A DNA stretch of 64,000 bases from assembly GCF_003386795.1 (NCBI RefSeq), contig NZ_QTUC01000001.1, positions 4,216,001-4,280,000 on the forward strand, given 5' to 3'. This DNA comes from Thermasporomyces composti (GTDB lineage: Bacteria > Actinomycetota > Actinomycetes > Propionibacteriales > Actinopolymorphaceae). The notes below the pieces were generated by a model. It saw only the letters and a list, made by a program, of their open reading frames with translations. It made no database searches and was not told the DNA's origin. The stretch's first letter is position 1; each line of letters starts with the position of its first letter. Of this stretch, positions 37,630 to 50,578 are shown piece by piece. The position numbers and the translations under genes were made by a program.

Positions 37630-38235
37630 GTGTCTCCTGCCCAGGGTTCGCGGCGGTCGCCGGCGCCAGCCCGCGCCACCGCCCGTCGCGACGGGCGAGC
37701 GGTCCTCGACGAGGCCGACATCGCCCGCGCACTCACACGCATCGCGCACGAGATCCTCGAACGCAACAAGGGCTCTCGCGACGTCGTCCTGCTCGGCATC
37801 CCCAGCCGTGGGGTGGAGCTGGCGCGCCGCATCGGCCAGCGCATCGCCGCCGTCGAAGAAGGCTTCGACTCGGTCGGAGCCTTGGACGTCACGATGTACC
37901 GCGACGACCTGCGGCTGCGTCCGGCGCGTGCGCTCGGCCAGACGACGATTCCCGAGCAGGGCGTGGACGGCAAGGTCGTCGTCCTCGTCGACGACGTGCT
38001 CTACTCCGGCAGGACCATCCGCGCGGCGCTCACGGCGTTGGACGACATCGGCCGACCGCGGGCGGTCCAGCTGGCGGTCCTCGTCGACCGCGGCCACCGG
38101 GAGCTGCCCATCCGGGCGGACTTCGTGGGCAAGAACCTCCCGACAGCCGCCGACGAGCGCGTCACCGTTCTGCTGCGCGAGTACGACGGCGACGAGGCGG
38201 TCCTCATCGCCAAGGACGAGGGAGGACGGCGATGA
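37630..38235 (+). CDS. pyrR: Pyrimidine operon regulator / uracil phosphoribosyltransferase PyrR
   Basis: 201 residues with a short basic N-terminal extension. PRTase fold with [16 protein letters not shown], the YRDDL loop and the PRPP-binding [19 protein letters not shown], followed by [19 protein letters not shown], which is PyrR-specific. It binds a leader RNA loop when UMP/UTP is high. GTG at 37630 is fixed by AAAGGAGG eight bases upstream. A small hairpin GGCAGG-TGTCT-CCTGCC (37625-37641) spans the start codon. Confidence 0.95.
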   Translation: MSPAQGSRRSPAPARATARRDGRAVLDEADIARALTRIAHEILERNKGSRDVVLLGIPSRGVELARRIGQRIAAVEEGFDSVGALDVTMYRDDLRLRPARALGQTTIPEQGVDGKVVVLVDDVLYSGRTIRAALTALDDIGRPRAVQLAVLVDRGHRELPIRADFVGKNLPTAADERVTVLLREYDGDEAVLIAKDEGGRR

Positions 38236-39215
38236 GGCACCTCCTCTCCGCGTCGGACCTGTCCCGCGACGAGGCGCTGCTGGTGCTCGACACCGCGGAA
38301 CGTCTGCGCGAGCTCGCGGACCGACCCATCAAGAAGCTGCCGACGCTGCGTGGACGCACGGTCGTCAACCTGTTCTTCGAAGACTCCACTCGTACGCGGA
38401 TCTCCTTCGAGGCGGCGGCCAAGCGGCTCTCCGCGGACGTGATCAACTTCTCCGCGCGGGGGTCGAGTGTGGCCAAGGGGGAGAGCCTGAAGGACACCGC
38501 CCTCACCTTGGAGGCGATGGGCGCCGACGCGGTGGTCGTCCGCCACAGCGCCAGCGGGGCGCCGCACCGGTTGGCGACGTCGGGATGGATTCGCAGCAGC
38601 GTCATCAACGCCGGTGACGGGACGCACGAGCATCCCACCCAGGCGCTGCTCGACGCGTTCACCATCCGCCGACACCTGGGCGGGCTGGAGGGTCGTCGAG
38701 TCACGATCGTCGGCGACATCCTCCACAGCCGGGTCGCCCGGTCCAACGTGCTCCTGCTGTCCACCCTCGGCGCCGAGGTGACCCTGGTCGCGCCACCCAC
38801 GCTGCTGCCGGTCGGGGTCGAGCAGTGGTCCTGCGCGGTCTCGTACGACCTCGACGCGGTACTGCCCAAGAGCGACGTGGTGATGATGCTGCGCGTCCAG
38901 CGGGAGCGCATGCCGGCTGACTCCGAGGCGCGGGCGCGGGGGACCGCGTACTTCCCGAGCGCACGGGAGTACAGCCGTCGGTACGGGCTCAGCGGGGACC
39001 GATTGGCGGCGCTGCCCGACCACGCGATCGTCATGCACCCCGGCCCCATGAATCGGGGGATGGAGATCTCCGCCGACGTCGCCGACTCGCCGCGCTCGGT
39101 GGTGGTCGAGCAGGTCACCAATGGCGTCGCCGTCCGCATGGCTGTGCTCTACTTGCTGCTGGCCGGAGCGCGGCCGGCGAGCGACGAAGCCGAGCGAGGG
39201 GGAGAGCGCCCATGA
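38232..39215 (+). CDS. pyrB: Aspartate carbamoyltransferase catalytic subunit
   Basis: 327 residues. Carbamoyl-phosphate site [19 protein letters not shown], then [47 protein letters not shown] and [11 protein letters not shown]. It makes N-carbamoylaspartate. No pyrI is present, as in other actinomycetes. The start overlaps the pyrR stop by four bases; a longer frame back to 37338 is an artefact. Confidence 0.97.
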   Translation: MRHLLSASDLSRDEALLVLDTAERLRELADRPIKKLPTLRGRTVVNLFFEDSTRTRISFEAAAKRLSADVINFSARGSSVAKGESLKDTALTLEAMGADAVVVRHSASGAPHRLATSGWIRSSVINAGDGTHEHPTQALLDAFTIRRHLGGLEGRRVTIVGDILHSRVARSNVLLLSTLGAEVTLVAPPTLLPVGVEQWSCAVSYDLDAVLPKSDVVMMLRVQRERMPADSEARARGTAYFPSAREYSRRYGLSGDRLAALPDHAIVMHPGPMNRGMEISADVADSPRSVVVEQVTNGVAVRMAVLYLLLAGARPASDEAERGGERP

Positions 39216-40498
39216 ACAGCTACCTTCTCCGTGGAGCCCGCCCGCTCGGCGGCGAGCCGGTCGACGTGCTCCTTCGCGATGGTCTGATCGCCGAGATGGG
39301 GACAGGCCTGTCGGCGCCCGGGGCGAGCGTCGTCGACGCTGACGGTCTCGTCCTCCTGCCGGGGCTGGTCGACTTGCACACCCACCTGCGGGAGCCTGGT
39401 CGGGAGGACGCGGAGACGGTCGAGACCGGCACGCGGGCTGCTGCGCTCGGCGGTTTCACCGCGGTCTTCGCGATGCCCAACACGGATCCGACCGCCGACA
39501 CCGCGGGCGTGGTCGAGCAGGTCTACCGGCTCGGTCAGGAGGCCGGCCACTGCGACGTCCAGCCCATCGGGGCGGTCACCGTGGGGCGCGCCGGCACCCA
39601 GCTCGCCGAGCTCGGCGCGATGGCCGACTCCGCGGCCCGGGTGCGGGTGTTCAGCGACGATGGCGACTGCGTCTCCGACGCGGTCCTCATGCGGCGAGCG
39701 CTCGAGTACGTCAAGGCGTTCGATGGGGTGATCGCACAGCACGCCCAAGAGCCCCGGCTGACCGAGGGCGCCCAGATGAACGAGAGCGCCCTGTCCGGCA
39801 GACTCGGCCTGGCCGGCTGGCCGGCGGTCGCGGAGGAGGCGATCATCGCCCGCGATGTGCTGCTCGCCGCCCACGTGGGGTCGCGTGTACACATCTGCCA
39901 CGTCTCTACCGCTGGCTCGGTCGACATCCTTCGGTGGGCGAAGAGCCGTGGCTATCCAGTCACGGCGGAGGTCACGCCCCACCACCTCCTGCTCACCGAG
40001 GAGCTCGTGACGGGCTACGACCCGATCTACAAGGTCAACCCGCCCTTGCGGTCCGCCGACGACGTCCGGGCGCTGCGTGAGGCGTTGGCTGACGGCACCA
40101 TCGACTGCGTCGCCACCGACCACGCACCCCACCCGGTGGAGGACAAGGAGTGCGAGTGGCAGGCCGCCGCGATGGGCATGATCGGCCTCGAGACGGCCCT
40201 GCCCGTCGTGCAGCAGGCGATGGTTGACACCGGGCTCTTGGACTGGGCGGGCGTCGCCGAGCGGATGTCGATTCGCCCCGCGCGCATCGGACGGCTCGCC
40301 GGGCACGGCCAGCCTGTGGAGGTGGGCGCGCCGGCCAACCTCACCCTCTACGACCCGGCGGCGCCGTGGGTGGTCGATCCGGCTGAGCTGGCCAGTCGTT
40401 CCCGCAACACTCCGTTCGCCGGCACCACTCTGCCCGGTCGGGTGGTCGCGACGTTCCTGCGCGGTCGACCCACAGTCCTGGACGGGAAGCCACAGTGA
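39212..40498 (+). CDS. pyrC: Dihydroorotase
   Basis: 428 residues, type I amidohydrolase. Metal ligands HTHLREPG, carbamylated-Lys region [36 protein letters not shown], and the catalytic Asp in [15 protein letters not shown]. It cyclises carbamoylaspartate. ATGA overlap with pyrB; its stop overlaps the carA GTG. Confidence 0.97.
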   Translation: MNSYLLRGARPLGGEPVDVLLRDGLIAEMGTGLSAPGASVVDADGLVLLPGLVDLHTHLREPGREDAETVETGTRAAALGGFTAVFAMPNTDPTADTAGVVEQVYRLGQEAGHCDVQPIGAVTVGRAGTQLAELGAMADSAARVRVFSDDGDCVSDAVLMRRALEYVKAFDGVIAQHAQEPRLTEGAQMNESALSGRLGLAGWPAVAEEAIIARDVLLAAHVGSRVHICHVSTAGSVDILRWAKSRGYPVTAEVTPHHLLLTEELVTGYDPIYKVNPPLRSADDVRALREALADGTIDCVATDHAPHPVEDKECEWQAAAMGMIGLETALPVVQQAMVDTGLLDWAGVAERMSIRPARIGRLAGHGQPVEVGAPANLTLYDPAAPWVVDPAELASRSRNTPFAGTTLPGRVVATFLRGRPTVLDGKPQ

Positions 40499-41706
40499 CC
40501 GCCGTCACGATAGGAGAACGTTTGTCGAAAAAGACCCCTGCGCTGCTCGTCCTGGAGGACGGCAGAGTCTTTCGAGGAGTGTCCTACGGCGCCGAGGGAG
40601 AGACCTTCGGCGAGGCGGTGTTCACCACCGGGATGACCGGCTACCAGGAGACCCTGACCGACCCGTCGTACCACCGCCAGATCGTCGTCCAGACGGCACC
40701 GCACATCGGCAACACCGGGATCAACGAGGAGGACCCGGAGTCCCGCAGGATCTGGGTCGCCGGCTACGTCGTCCGCGACCCAGCGCGCCGACCCTCCAGC
40801 TGGCGGGCCCGCCGCCACCTCGAAGACGCCCTCGTCGAGGCCGGCATCGTCGGCATCGCGGGCATCGACACCCGCGCGCTCACCCGGCACCTGCGGGAGC
40901 GTGGCGCGATGAGGGCCGGCATCTCCACCACGGAGACGAACCCGGACGCCCTGCTGGCCCGGGTACTCGCCTCCCCTCCGATGGAGGGCGCCGACCTGGC
41001 CGGTGAGGTGACGACACCGACGCCCTACGTCGTCCCGGCCCGCGGGGCCAAGCGCTTCACCGTCGCCGCGATCGACCTGGGTATGAAGGCGATGACCCCG
41101 CAGCGCCTGGCCGAGCGGGGGATCGAGACGCACGTCCTGCCGGCCACGGCGACCCTCGACGACATCCTCGCGATCGACCCCGACGGCGTCTTCATCTCCA
41201 ACGGGCCGGGCGACCCTGCCGCCAGCCACCACCCGGTCGAGCTGGCCCGGGGCGCGCTGCGCGCCGGCCTGCCGTTGTTCGGTATCTGCTTCGGCAACCA
41301 GATCTTCGCCCGCGCGCTGGGCTTCGGCACCTACAAGCTGCGGTTCGGCCACCGCGGCATCAACCAGCCCGTGCGGGACCTGCGAACGCGCAAGGTGGAG
41401 ATCACCACGCACAACCACGGCTTCGCCGTCGCCTGGCCCGGCCGCGATCCAGGCGACACCCGGATCCCCACGCGCGACGGCGCGGACAGCTACCCCGCCG
41501 TCGAGACCGAGTTCGGCGTGGCCGAGGTCAGTCACGTGTGCCTCAACGACGGCGTGATCGAAGGGCTACGGCTCCGTGGTCCGAGCGGCACCGAACGCGC
41601 CTTCTCGGTCCAGTACCACCCCGAGGCGGCCGCGGGGCCGCACGACGCGGCCTACCTGTTCGACCGGTTCGCCGACCTCATGACCGCGCACCGGGGAGGG
41701 AAGTGA
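40495..41706 (+). CDS. carA: Carbamoyl-phosphate synthase small subunit
   Basis: 403 residues. N-terminal domain [33 protein letters not shown], and the class I glutamine amidotransferase domain with nucleophile Cys in [19 protein letters not shown] and the His/Glu pair in [12 protein letters not shown]. It supplies ammonia to CarB. GTG at 40495 overlaps the pyrC stop. TTG at 40522 with AGGAGA at 40512-40517 is a credible alternative start, because the conserved N-terminus begins right after it. Confidence 0.97.
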   Translation: MTAVTIGERLSKKTPALLVLEDGRVFRGVSYGAEGETFGEAVFTTGMTGYQETLTDPSYHRQIVVQTAPHIGNTGINEEDPESRRIWVAGYVVRDPARRPSSWRARRHLEDALVEAGIVGIAGIDTRALTRHLRERGAMRAGISTTETNPDALLARVLASPPMEGADLAGEVTTPTPYVVPARGAKRFTVAAIDLGMKAMTPQRLAERGIETHVLPATATLDDILAIDPDGVFISNGPGDPAASHHPVELARGALRAGLPLFGICFGNQIFARALGFGTYKLRFGHRGINQPVRDLRTRKVEITTHNHGFAVAWPGRDPGDTRIPTRDGADSYPAVETEFGVAEVSHVCLNDGVIEGLRLRGPSGTERAFSVQYHPEAAAGPHDAAYLFDRFADLMTAHRGGK

Positions 41707-41707
41707 C

Positions 41708-45102
<3,395 letters not shown>

Positions 45103-45106
<4 letters not shown>

Positions 45107-45966
45107 TCACACCACCGCCGGTGTCGTTCGGGGTACGCTTCCGCGCCGCTGTGGACGCCCGAGGGCCGCTGTGCGCGGGCATCGACCCTCATCGCTCACT
45201 GCTCACCGCCTGGGGGCTGAGCGATGACGTGGCGGGACTGCGGCGCTTCGCGCTGACCGCGACGGAGGTCCTGGCGCCCATCGTGCCGGTGGTCAAGCCC
45301 CAGTCGGCGTTCTTCGAGCGTTTCGGCAGCAGGGGAGTGGCCGTCCTGGAGGAGGTGGTCACGACCGCCCGCGAGGCCGGTGCCCTGGTCCTCCTCGACG
45401 TCAAGCGCGGAGACATCGGCTCTACCGTCCAGGCGTACGCCGACGCCTATCTGGATCCGGCGTCGCCGTTGTGCGCCGACGCGGTGACCGCGAGCCCGTA
45501 CCTGGGTTTCGGCTCCTTGCGCCCCATGCTGGACGTGGCGGCGACGTTCGGCCGCGGCGTCTTCGTGTTGGCGCTGACCTCGAACCCGGAGGGGGCGCAG
45601 GTCCAGCGAGCGCGAACAGCCGACGGTCGCACCGTGGCCGGGGCGATCCTCGACGAGATCGCCGCCGTCAACGCCGGTGCCTCCCCCTGCGGCTCCGTAG
45701 GGGCGGTGGTGGGCGCCACGGTCGGCGAGACAGGGGAGGACTTCACGCGAGTGAACGGTCCGCTCCTCGCACCGGGACTCGGTGCGCAAGGCGCTGGCCC
45801 GAAGGACCTCCGCCGCGTGTTCGGCGCGGCGCTCCACAACGTGCTTCCCGCGACGTCGCGCGCGTTGCTCGCGGCCGGGCCCTCGCGTCAGGCGTTGCGT
45901 GACGCGGCGGAACAACTCCGCGACGCTTTCGGCGCCGCTGTGGGGACGGCGGATGCGGGGCTCTGA
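45103..45966 (+). CDS. pyrF: Orotidine 5'-phosphate decarboxylase (type 2)
   Basis: 287 residues. [22 protein letters not shown] at the N-terminus (in two parts), [13 protein letters not shown], the catalytic [43 protein letters not shown] and [14 protein letters not shown]. This longer type 2 form is the actinobacterial one. It decarboxylates OMP to UMP and closes the operon. GTG at 45103 overlaps the carB stop. pyrD and pyrE are not in the operon. Confidence 0.95.
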
Positions 45967-45970
45967 CACG

Positions 45971-46765
45971 ATGGGCGAGATGCCGACGATCAGCGCGACC
46001 TTGGTCGACCGGGTCCGTGAGCTCGCGGAGCGAGCGGGAACGGCGATCCTGGAGGTCTACGGTCGCGACGACCCCGGCGCTCGGCGGAAGGCTGACCACA
46101 CGCCGGTCACCGAGGCCGACCTGCGGGCCGAGGCGGTGATCCTGCGCGGGCTCGTCGACATCACCCCTGACATCCCGGTGGTGGCGGAGGAGAGCGTCGC
46201 GGCGGGTCGCGTGCCGACGCTCACCGGCCGGCCGTTCTGGCTGGTCGATCCGCTGGACGGGACGAAGGAGTTCCTGTCCCGCAATGGTGAGTTCACCGTC
46301 AACATCGCCCTCGTCGAGGACGGCACCCCCGTCCTCGGTGTCGTCCACGCTCCCGTCCTCGGGCTCACGTACGTGGGTGCGCCAGGTGGCGCTCTCCGCT
46401 ATGCGGACGGCGAGGTCGCGCCCCTGGCGGTGGTGCCGGCACCGTCCGCTGGCTTCCGAGCGCTGGTGAGCCGCAGCCATCTCGACCAGCGCACGCAGGA
46501 ATGGCTTGCCGGCATCTCCGTGTCGTCATTCGTCGCGGCCGGCAGCTCGCTGAAGTTCTGCCGAATCGCGGAAGGTGCCGCCGACGTCTACCCGCGGTTC
46601 GGGCGAACGATGGAGTGGGACACGGCCGCTGGGCACGCCGTCCTCGTGGCGGCGGGCGGCGCGGTCCGGCAGGCGACGGGCGAGCCGCTCTCGTACGGCA
46701 AGCCGGACTTCGCCAATCCGCCGTTCGTGGCGTACGGGCAGACGCCTCCGCCTGAGGCCCCGTGA
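45971..46765 (+). CDS. cysQ: 3'(2'),5'-bisphosphate nucleotidase CysQ (inositol monophosphatase family)
   Basis: 264 residues. Metal site PVVAEESVAAG, the signature WLVDPLDGTKEFLSRNGEF and GVVHAPVLGLTYVGAPGG, then GSSLKFCRIAEGAADVYPRF and MEWDTAAGHAVL. It hydrolyses PAP/PAPS, a product of sulfate assimilation. ATG at 45971 lies 4 nt after pyrF; ATG at 45980 is possible. Its position between pyrF and mihF interrupts a usual actinobacterial gene order. Confidence 0.92.
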   Translation: MGEMPTISATLVDRVRELAERAGTAILEVYGRDDPGARRKADHTPVTEADLRAEAVILRGLVDITPDIPVVAEESVAAGRVPTLTGRPFWLVDPLDGTKEFLSRNGEFTVNIALVEDGTPVLGVVHAPVLGLTYVGAPGGALRYADGEVAPLAVVPAPSAGFRALVSRSHLDQRTQEWLAGISVSSFVAAGSSLKFCRIAEGAADVYPRFGRTMEWDTAAGHAVLVAAGGAVRQATGEPLSYGKPDFANPPFVAYGQTPPPEAP

Positions 46766-46905
46766 GGGACTCCTCGGCCCGGTGGCCCAGCGACTCGTCG
46801 GCTTCTCGTCCTGTCACCTGTCGGTTTCGCGTCCCCGTCTCGCCCGCCGGCAGCGCCGACTCGCCACGATCCGCGCGGGTTGCCGCCGGCCGGGAGACGC
46901 CGCCC

Positions 46906-47310
46906 TCAGGTGTCTCGAAGCGGGACGTGGTGAAGCCGCACGGTGCCGCGGGCGACCGTCCGGTTCCCGGCCGTCAGGGTGACGTGCCACAACTGCTGGA
47001 CGCGTCCTTGGTGGATCGGCTCGGCCACCACGTCGAGTCGGCCATGCGGCGCCGCCCGCAGGAAGTCGGTGTTGTTGTTGACGCCCACGGCGAACTGGTC
47101 ACGGTCGAGCACGTGGGCCGAGGCCCCGACGCTCGCGGCGGTCTCGACGATGGCGGTGTAGACACCGCCGTGGACGACACCCCATGGGGTGTCGTGCTCG
47201 GGACCGAGCTCGGCGTAGCCGAGCACGCGGTGCCCGGTGACCTCGGTGAGCGTGAGACCGAGGGTCCGCAGGAAGGCGCCGGTGTTCTCGAGATCGGGGA
47301 GACTTCTCAT
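46906..47310 (-). CDS. PaaI/YdiI-type hotdog thioesterase
   Basis: 134 residues. The hotdog core phrase TPWGVVHGGVYTAIVETAAS contains the catalytic Glu, and NNNTDFLRAAPHGRLDVVAE and TVARGTVRLHHVPL follow. It hydrolyses aryl- or acyl-CoA thioesters; the substrate is unknown. ATG at 47310 follows GAGGAGAG and overlaps the MFS stop, so both are co-translated under the upstream Rrf2 regulator. Confidence 0.88.
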   Translation of the reverse strand: MRSLPDLENTGAFLRTLGLTLTEVTGHRVLGYAELGPEHDTPWGVVHGGVYTAIVETAASVGASAHVLDRDQFAVGVNNNTDFLRAAPHGRLDVVAEPIHQGRVQQLWHVTLTAGNRTVARGTVRLHHVPLRDT

Positions 47311-48527
47311 CTCTCTCCTCGTGTCGTGTCGTCGGCGGGCAGAAGAGTTGGGTCGACGGTGGGCGCAGGCCGCGGAATCGTTCGGCGGGAGATGAGCCGA
47401 TGGGCCGCCTCCGCGGTCACGAGGCCGAGCACGATCAGCACCGCTCCGACGACGCCCAGCCGGTAGGGACCGACGAGAGCGAGGCCGAGCTGCCCCGTGA
47501 CGCCTGATGCGGAGACGGCGACGTACACAGTGGCCGAGGCGAGCCCGGACAGCAGTGGCGCCGCGGATGGCCTGACGGTGACGAGGCGGTGCGTTTGCGG
47601 GGCGAGCAGACCCCACCCGGTCAAGCCCCAGACGACCAGTGCTGCCATCGCGCCGGGGAGCGTGGCGCTCGTCCAGGGCAGGAGGAAGAAGTTCACGGCC
47701 GCCACGGCGATCGCTGTGTTGATCACCCGCCGGTTGCCGTAGCGGTCGACCAGGCCGCCTGAGACGAGGGTTCCCGCGGTCGAGGCGACGCCCCAGACGA
47801 CGAGGAGCCCGGCGAGCACCGCACCGCTGCCGCCGGTCGCCCTGTCGAGGCTCTGGCTGATGAAGGAGTAGACCGTGTACAGGCCTGTGTAGACGAAGAG
47901 CGTCGTCGCCAAGGTGAGGCCGACCCGCCCGTCGGCGACCGGGGCGAGCCGAGTCACGAGCGGAACGGCGGGTGGTCTCGGCGTGGCGGGGAGAAGGACG
48001 ACGATGCCGACGCCCGCGGCGATACCCAGGAGGGAGACGAACCCCATCGTCGCGCGCCAGTCTCCTGTGAGCGCGCCGACGAAGGTGCCGAGGGGCGCGC
48101 CGAGCGCGGTCGCGGCGGACAAGCCGCCCATCACTGTCGCGAGAGCCCGGCCGCGTGTCGCGTCGGTGGCGAGCGCGGCCGCGGTCGCGACGGCCGTGGG
48201 CGTGACGATCGCGCCACCGAGGCCGGCGAGGGCGCGCGCAGTCACCGCGAGGCCGACATCCTGCGCGGCCGCGGTCGCCATGTTGCCGATGACAAAGGCG
48301 GCGAACCCTGTCGCGAAGACCGTGCGCGTCGGCCAGCCGGCGGTCACGGTGGCCATCACCGGTGCCCCGACCGCGTAGGCGAAGGCGTAGGCGGTGATCA
48401 GCCATCCCGCTGTTCCGATGGGCACGCCCAATGCCGCGGCCGCCTCGGGGAGGACCCCAGCGACCACGAAGCTGTCGGTTCCGACGGCGAACGTGCCGAG
48501 CGCGAGAACGAGCAGTGATCGATACAT
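47307..48527 (-). CDS. MFS efflux transporter, DHA1-like
   Basis: 406 residues with 12 predicted helices. Opening FAVGTDSFVVAGVLPEAAAA, the motif between helices 2 and 3 is diverged (MATVTAGWPTRTVFA), motif C-like LGAPLGTFVGALTGDWRATM. It resembles the arabinose-efflux/drug:H+ antiporter group; the substrate is unknown. It lies downstream of an Rrf2 regulator and a palindromic operator 11 bp before its ATG, so induced efflux is the likely role. Confidence 0.9.
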   Translation of the reverse strand: MYRSLLVLALGTFAVGTDSFVVAGVLPEAAAALGVPIGTAGWLITAYAFAYAVGAPVMATVTAGWPTRTVFATGFAAFVIGNMATAAAQDVGLAVTARALAGLGGAIVTPTAVATAAALATDATRGRALATVMGGLSAATALGAPLGTFVGALTGDWRATMGFVSLLGIAAGVGIVVLLPATPRPPAVPLVTRLAPVADGRVGLTLATTLFVYTGLYTVYSFISQSLDRATGGSGAVLAGLLVVWGVASTAGTLVSGGLVDRYGNRRVINTAIAVAAVNFFLLPWTSATLPGAMAALVVWGLTGWGLLAPQTHRLVTVRPSAAPLLSGLASATVYVAVSASGVTGQLGLALVGPYRLGVVGAVLIVLGLVTAEAAHRLISRRTIPRPAPTVDPTLLPADDTTRGER

Positions 48528-48537
48528 CGAGGGCCTT

Positions 48538-48558
48538 TCGTAACCGAACCTGTTACGA
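48538..48558. promoter_or_regulatory. Palindromic operator upstream of the MFS gene
   Basis: TCGTAAC - CGAACCT - GTTACGA, perfect 7-bp arms with a 7-nt spacer, 11 bp upstream of the MFS start. A related site lies upstream of the Rrf2 gene. Confidence 0.75.
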
Positions 48559-48608
48559 CAAATCCCGTGAGACCGCCCGGAGGTCGAGCCATCTCGATCA
48601 GGGCTGAA

Positions 48609-49055
48609 TCAGCGGGAGGGATGGCGGCGGCGCACCGTCTCTCGCAGCACCTGCGCGATGGTGACCTCGGCCAGCGCGGCGGTCATCGCGTGCTCGGCGC
48701 GCTCATAGGCCGCGCGCAGGACGGGCGGGATACCGCGGCCAACGGGGCATTCCTGATTCGGGGTCGACGGGTGGAGGGCGAACACCGGCTCATCTTCGAC
48801 CGCGTGGTACACGTCGCGCAGCGTGATCGACTCGGGAGGGCGGCTGAGCGTCCAGCCCGCGCCTTGTCCCCGCCGCGACTCGATCAGGCCCGCTGCCTTG
48901 AGTCGGGACAGGAGGCGGCGTACCACCACGGGGTTGGTGTTGACGCTTCGGGCGATCTGCTCCGACGTCACGATGCCGTCGGCGCGTTGCGGGCATACCA
49001 GCGCCATCCATGTCAGGGCATGGGTCGCCACCGTCAGTCGGCTGTTCGCGCTCAT
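48609..49055 (-). CDS. Rrf2-family transcriptional regulator
   Basis: 148 residues. Winged helix with ANSRLTVATHALTWMALV, VTSEQIARSVNTNPVVVRRL and GLIESRRGQGAGWTLSRP, the usual Rrf2 layout. It has only two cysteines (LVCPQR, QECPVG), so it lacks the three-Cys Fe-S set of IscR/NsrR and probably senses something other than an iron-sulfur cluster, as in YwnA-type members. ATG at 49055 with GGAGAAG upstream. It likely binds the two palindromes flanking it. Confidence 0.9.
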   Translation of the reverse strand: MSANSRLTVATHALTWMALVCPQRADGIVTSEQIARSVNTNPVVVRRLLSRLKAAGLIESRRGQGAGWTLSRPPESITLRDVYHAVEDEPVFALHPSTPNQECPVGRGIPPVLRAAYERAEHAMTAALAEVTIAQVLRETVRRRHPSR

Positions 49056-49080
49056 CCGACTTCTCCACTCGCCGGTCTTG

Positions 49081-49101
49081 TCGTAACTGAGATTATTACA
49101 T
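49081..49101. promoter_or_regulatory. Palindromic operator upstream of the Rrf2 gene
   Basis: TCGTAAC - TGAGATT - ATTACAT. The left arm equals the MFS site and the right arm keeps TTAC. Spacing is identical (7 nt). It lies 26-46 bp before the Rrf2 ATG. Confidence 0.65.
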
Positions 49102-49160
49102 CAACCGCGAACGCGCTCGGCGCCCCATCACCGCCCCGGCGGCGAACTGGTGAACCACGT

Positions 49161-49190
49161 TTGCTGTCAGGGGTCCCACCTGGGTAGGTT
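49161..49190 (+). promoter_or_regulatory. Candidate promoter of mihF-gmk-rpoZ-coaBC
   Basis: TTGCTG (49161-49166), 18-nt spacer, TAGGTT (49185-49190). It would give a leader of about 110 nt before the mihF GTG. Confidence 0.45.
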
Positions 49191-49308
49191 CGCCTTCATC
49201 GTGCAGACCAGGTCGTTCCTGATGTCCGGAACTCACCTGTGTCGATGCCGTGCACACACCAAGTACTGCTGCACCCAGACCCGACGTACAGCCTTGAGGT
49301 GACCATCC

Positions 49309-49629
49309 GTGCCGCTACCTCCCCTGACCCCCGAAGCTCGCCAGGCAGCACTGGAGAAGGCCGCACAGGCCCGTCGCGAGCGCGCCGAGGTGAAGAACCG
49401 TCTCAAGAACGCCGGCGCCTCGCTGAGCGAGGTCGTCGCTGAGGGACGCAACTCCAACGAAGTGATCGGCAAGATGCGGGTGATCGACCTGCTGTGCGCC
49501 ATGCCCGGCGTCGGCAAGGTCCGGGCCCGCCAGATCATGGACCGGATCGGCATCTCCGAGACGCGCCGCGTGCGTGGACTCGGCGACAACCAAGTGGCGG
49601 CGTTGAAGCGTGAGTTCGGCGAAGCCTGA
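49309..49629 (+). CDS. mihF: Integration host factor, actinobacterial type (mIHF)
   Basis: 106 residues. Helical N-terminus ([20 protein letters not shown]) and the helix-two-turn-helix DNA-binding core [20 protein letters not shown], then [19 protein letters not shown] nucleoid protein that compacts DNA and influences secondary metabolism. GTG at 49309 with GAGGTGA upstream. The mihF-gmk-rpoZ-coaBC order is conserved in actinomycetes. Confidence 0.95.
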   Translation: MPLPPLTPEARQAALEKAAQARRERAEVKNRLKNAGASLSEVVAEGRNSNEVIGKMRVIDLLCAMPGVGKVRARQIMDRIGISETRRVRGLGDNQVAALKREFGEA

Positions 49630-49633
49630 GGCC

Positions 49634-50221
49634 GTGTCCGACGGCCTGACGCGCCGCAGCGCCTCACGGCCGCTGGCCAGTCTGACCGTCCTGTCCGGGC
49701 CGTCGGGAGTGGGCAAGAGCACGGTCATTCAGGAGCTCCGCGCCCACCATTCGGACCTGTGGGTCTCGGTGTCGGCCACGACCCGGAAGCCGCGGCCCGG
49801 CGAGGTCCACGGCGTCCACTACTACTTCGTCGACGACGCCGAATTCGACGAGATGGTCGAACGCGGCGACCTGCTCGAATGGGCGGTCTTCGCCGGCAAC
49901 AAGTACGGCACCCCCCGCGCGCCGGTCGAAGCCCGGCGCGCGGCGGGCGTGCCGGTCCTCCTGGAGATCGACCTGCAGGGTGCGCGGCAGATTCGGCGGA
50001 ACTCCCCGGACGCGCGACTGGTGTTCCTGGCTCCTCCGAGTTGGGACGAGCTGGTCCGCCGACTCGTGGGGCGGGGCACCGAGGCACCGGAGGTGATCGA
50101 GCGACGGCTGGCGGCGGCTCGCGAGGAGCTCGCCGCGGAAGAGGAGTTCGACGTCACGCTCGTGAACACCGATGTCAAGACCGTGTGCCAGCAGTTGGTA
50201 GCCTTGACACGTTCATCCTGA
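49634..50221 (+). CDS. gmk: Guanylate kinase
   Basis: 195 residues. P-loop [12 protein letters not shown], the GMP-binding [21 protein letters not shown] (in two parts), and [12 protein letters not shown]. It phosphorylates GMP to GDP. GTG at 49634, 4 nt after mihF; an earlier in-frame GTG at 49610 overlaps mihF and is less likely. Confidence 0.96.
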   Translation: MSDGLTRRSASRPLASLTVLSGPSGVGKSTVIQELRAHHSDLWVSVSATTRKPRPGEVHGVHYYFVDDAEFDEMVERGDLLEWAVFAGNKYGTPRAPVEARRAAGVPVLLEIDLQGARQIRRNSPDARLVFLAPPSWDELVRRLVGRGTEAPEVIERRLAAAREELAAEEEFDVTLVNTDVKTVCQQLVALTRSS

Positions 50222-50242
50222 CCTTCGTTCGGAGGCTTGAGC

Positions 50243-50551
50243 GTGCCGGCCAACTCTCAGCCAGCTAGTCCCACCCAACCGGTGGCGGAGGGCATCACCT
50301 ACCCGCCCATCGACGACCTGCTCCAGAAGACCGACTCCAAGTACAAGCTGGTCCTGTTCGCGGCGAAGCGTGCCCGCCAGATCAACGCGTACTACGCCCA
50401 GCTCGGCGAGGGTCTGCTGGAGTACGTCGGACCGCTCGTCGACACCCACGTCCAGGAGAAGCCGCTCTCGATCGCGCTGCGCGAGATCGACGCGGGTCTG
50501 CTGACGTGCGAGGACGCCGAGGAGGGCGACCAGCGGCCGGCGGCGTCCTGA
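50243..50551 (+). CDS. rpoZ: DNA-directed RNA polymerase omega subunit
   Basis: 102 residues. Core [44 protein letters not shown] and [11 protein letters not shown] are conserved in actinobacterial omega. It binds the beta' tail and takes part in ppGpp sensing in some bacteria. GTG at 50243 is chosen because GGAGG (50231-50235) is seven bases upstream; a TTG at 50237 is too close to it. Confidence 0.94.
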   Translation: MPANSQPASPTQPVAEGITYPPIDDLLQKTDSKYKLVLFAAKRARQINAYYAQLGEGLLEYVGPLVDTHVQEKPLSIALREIDAGLLTCEDAEEGDQRPAAS

Positions 50552-50578
50552 CGTCGCCTCCAGGTCGGAGTGTCCGTT

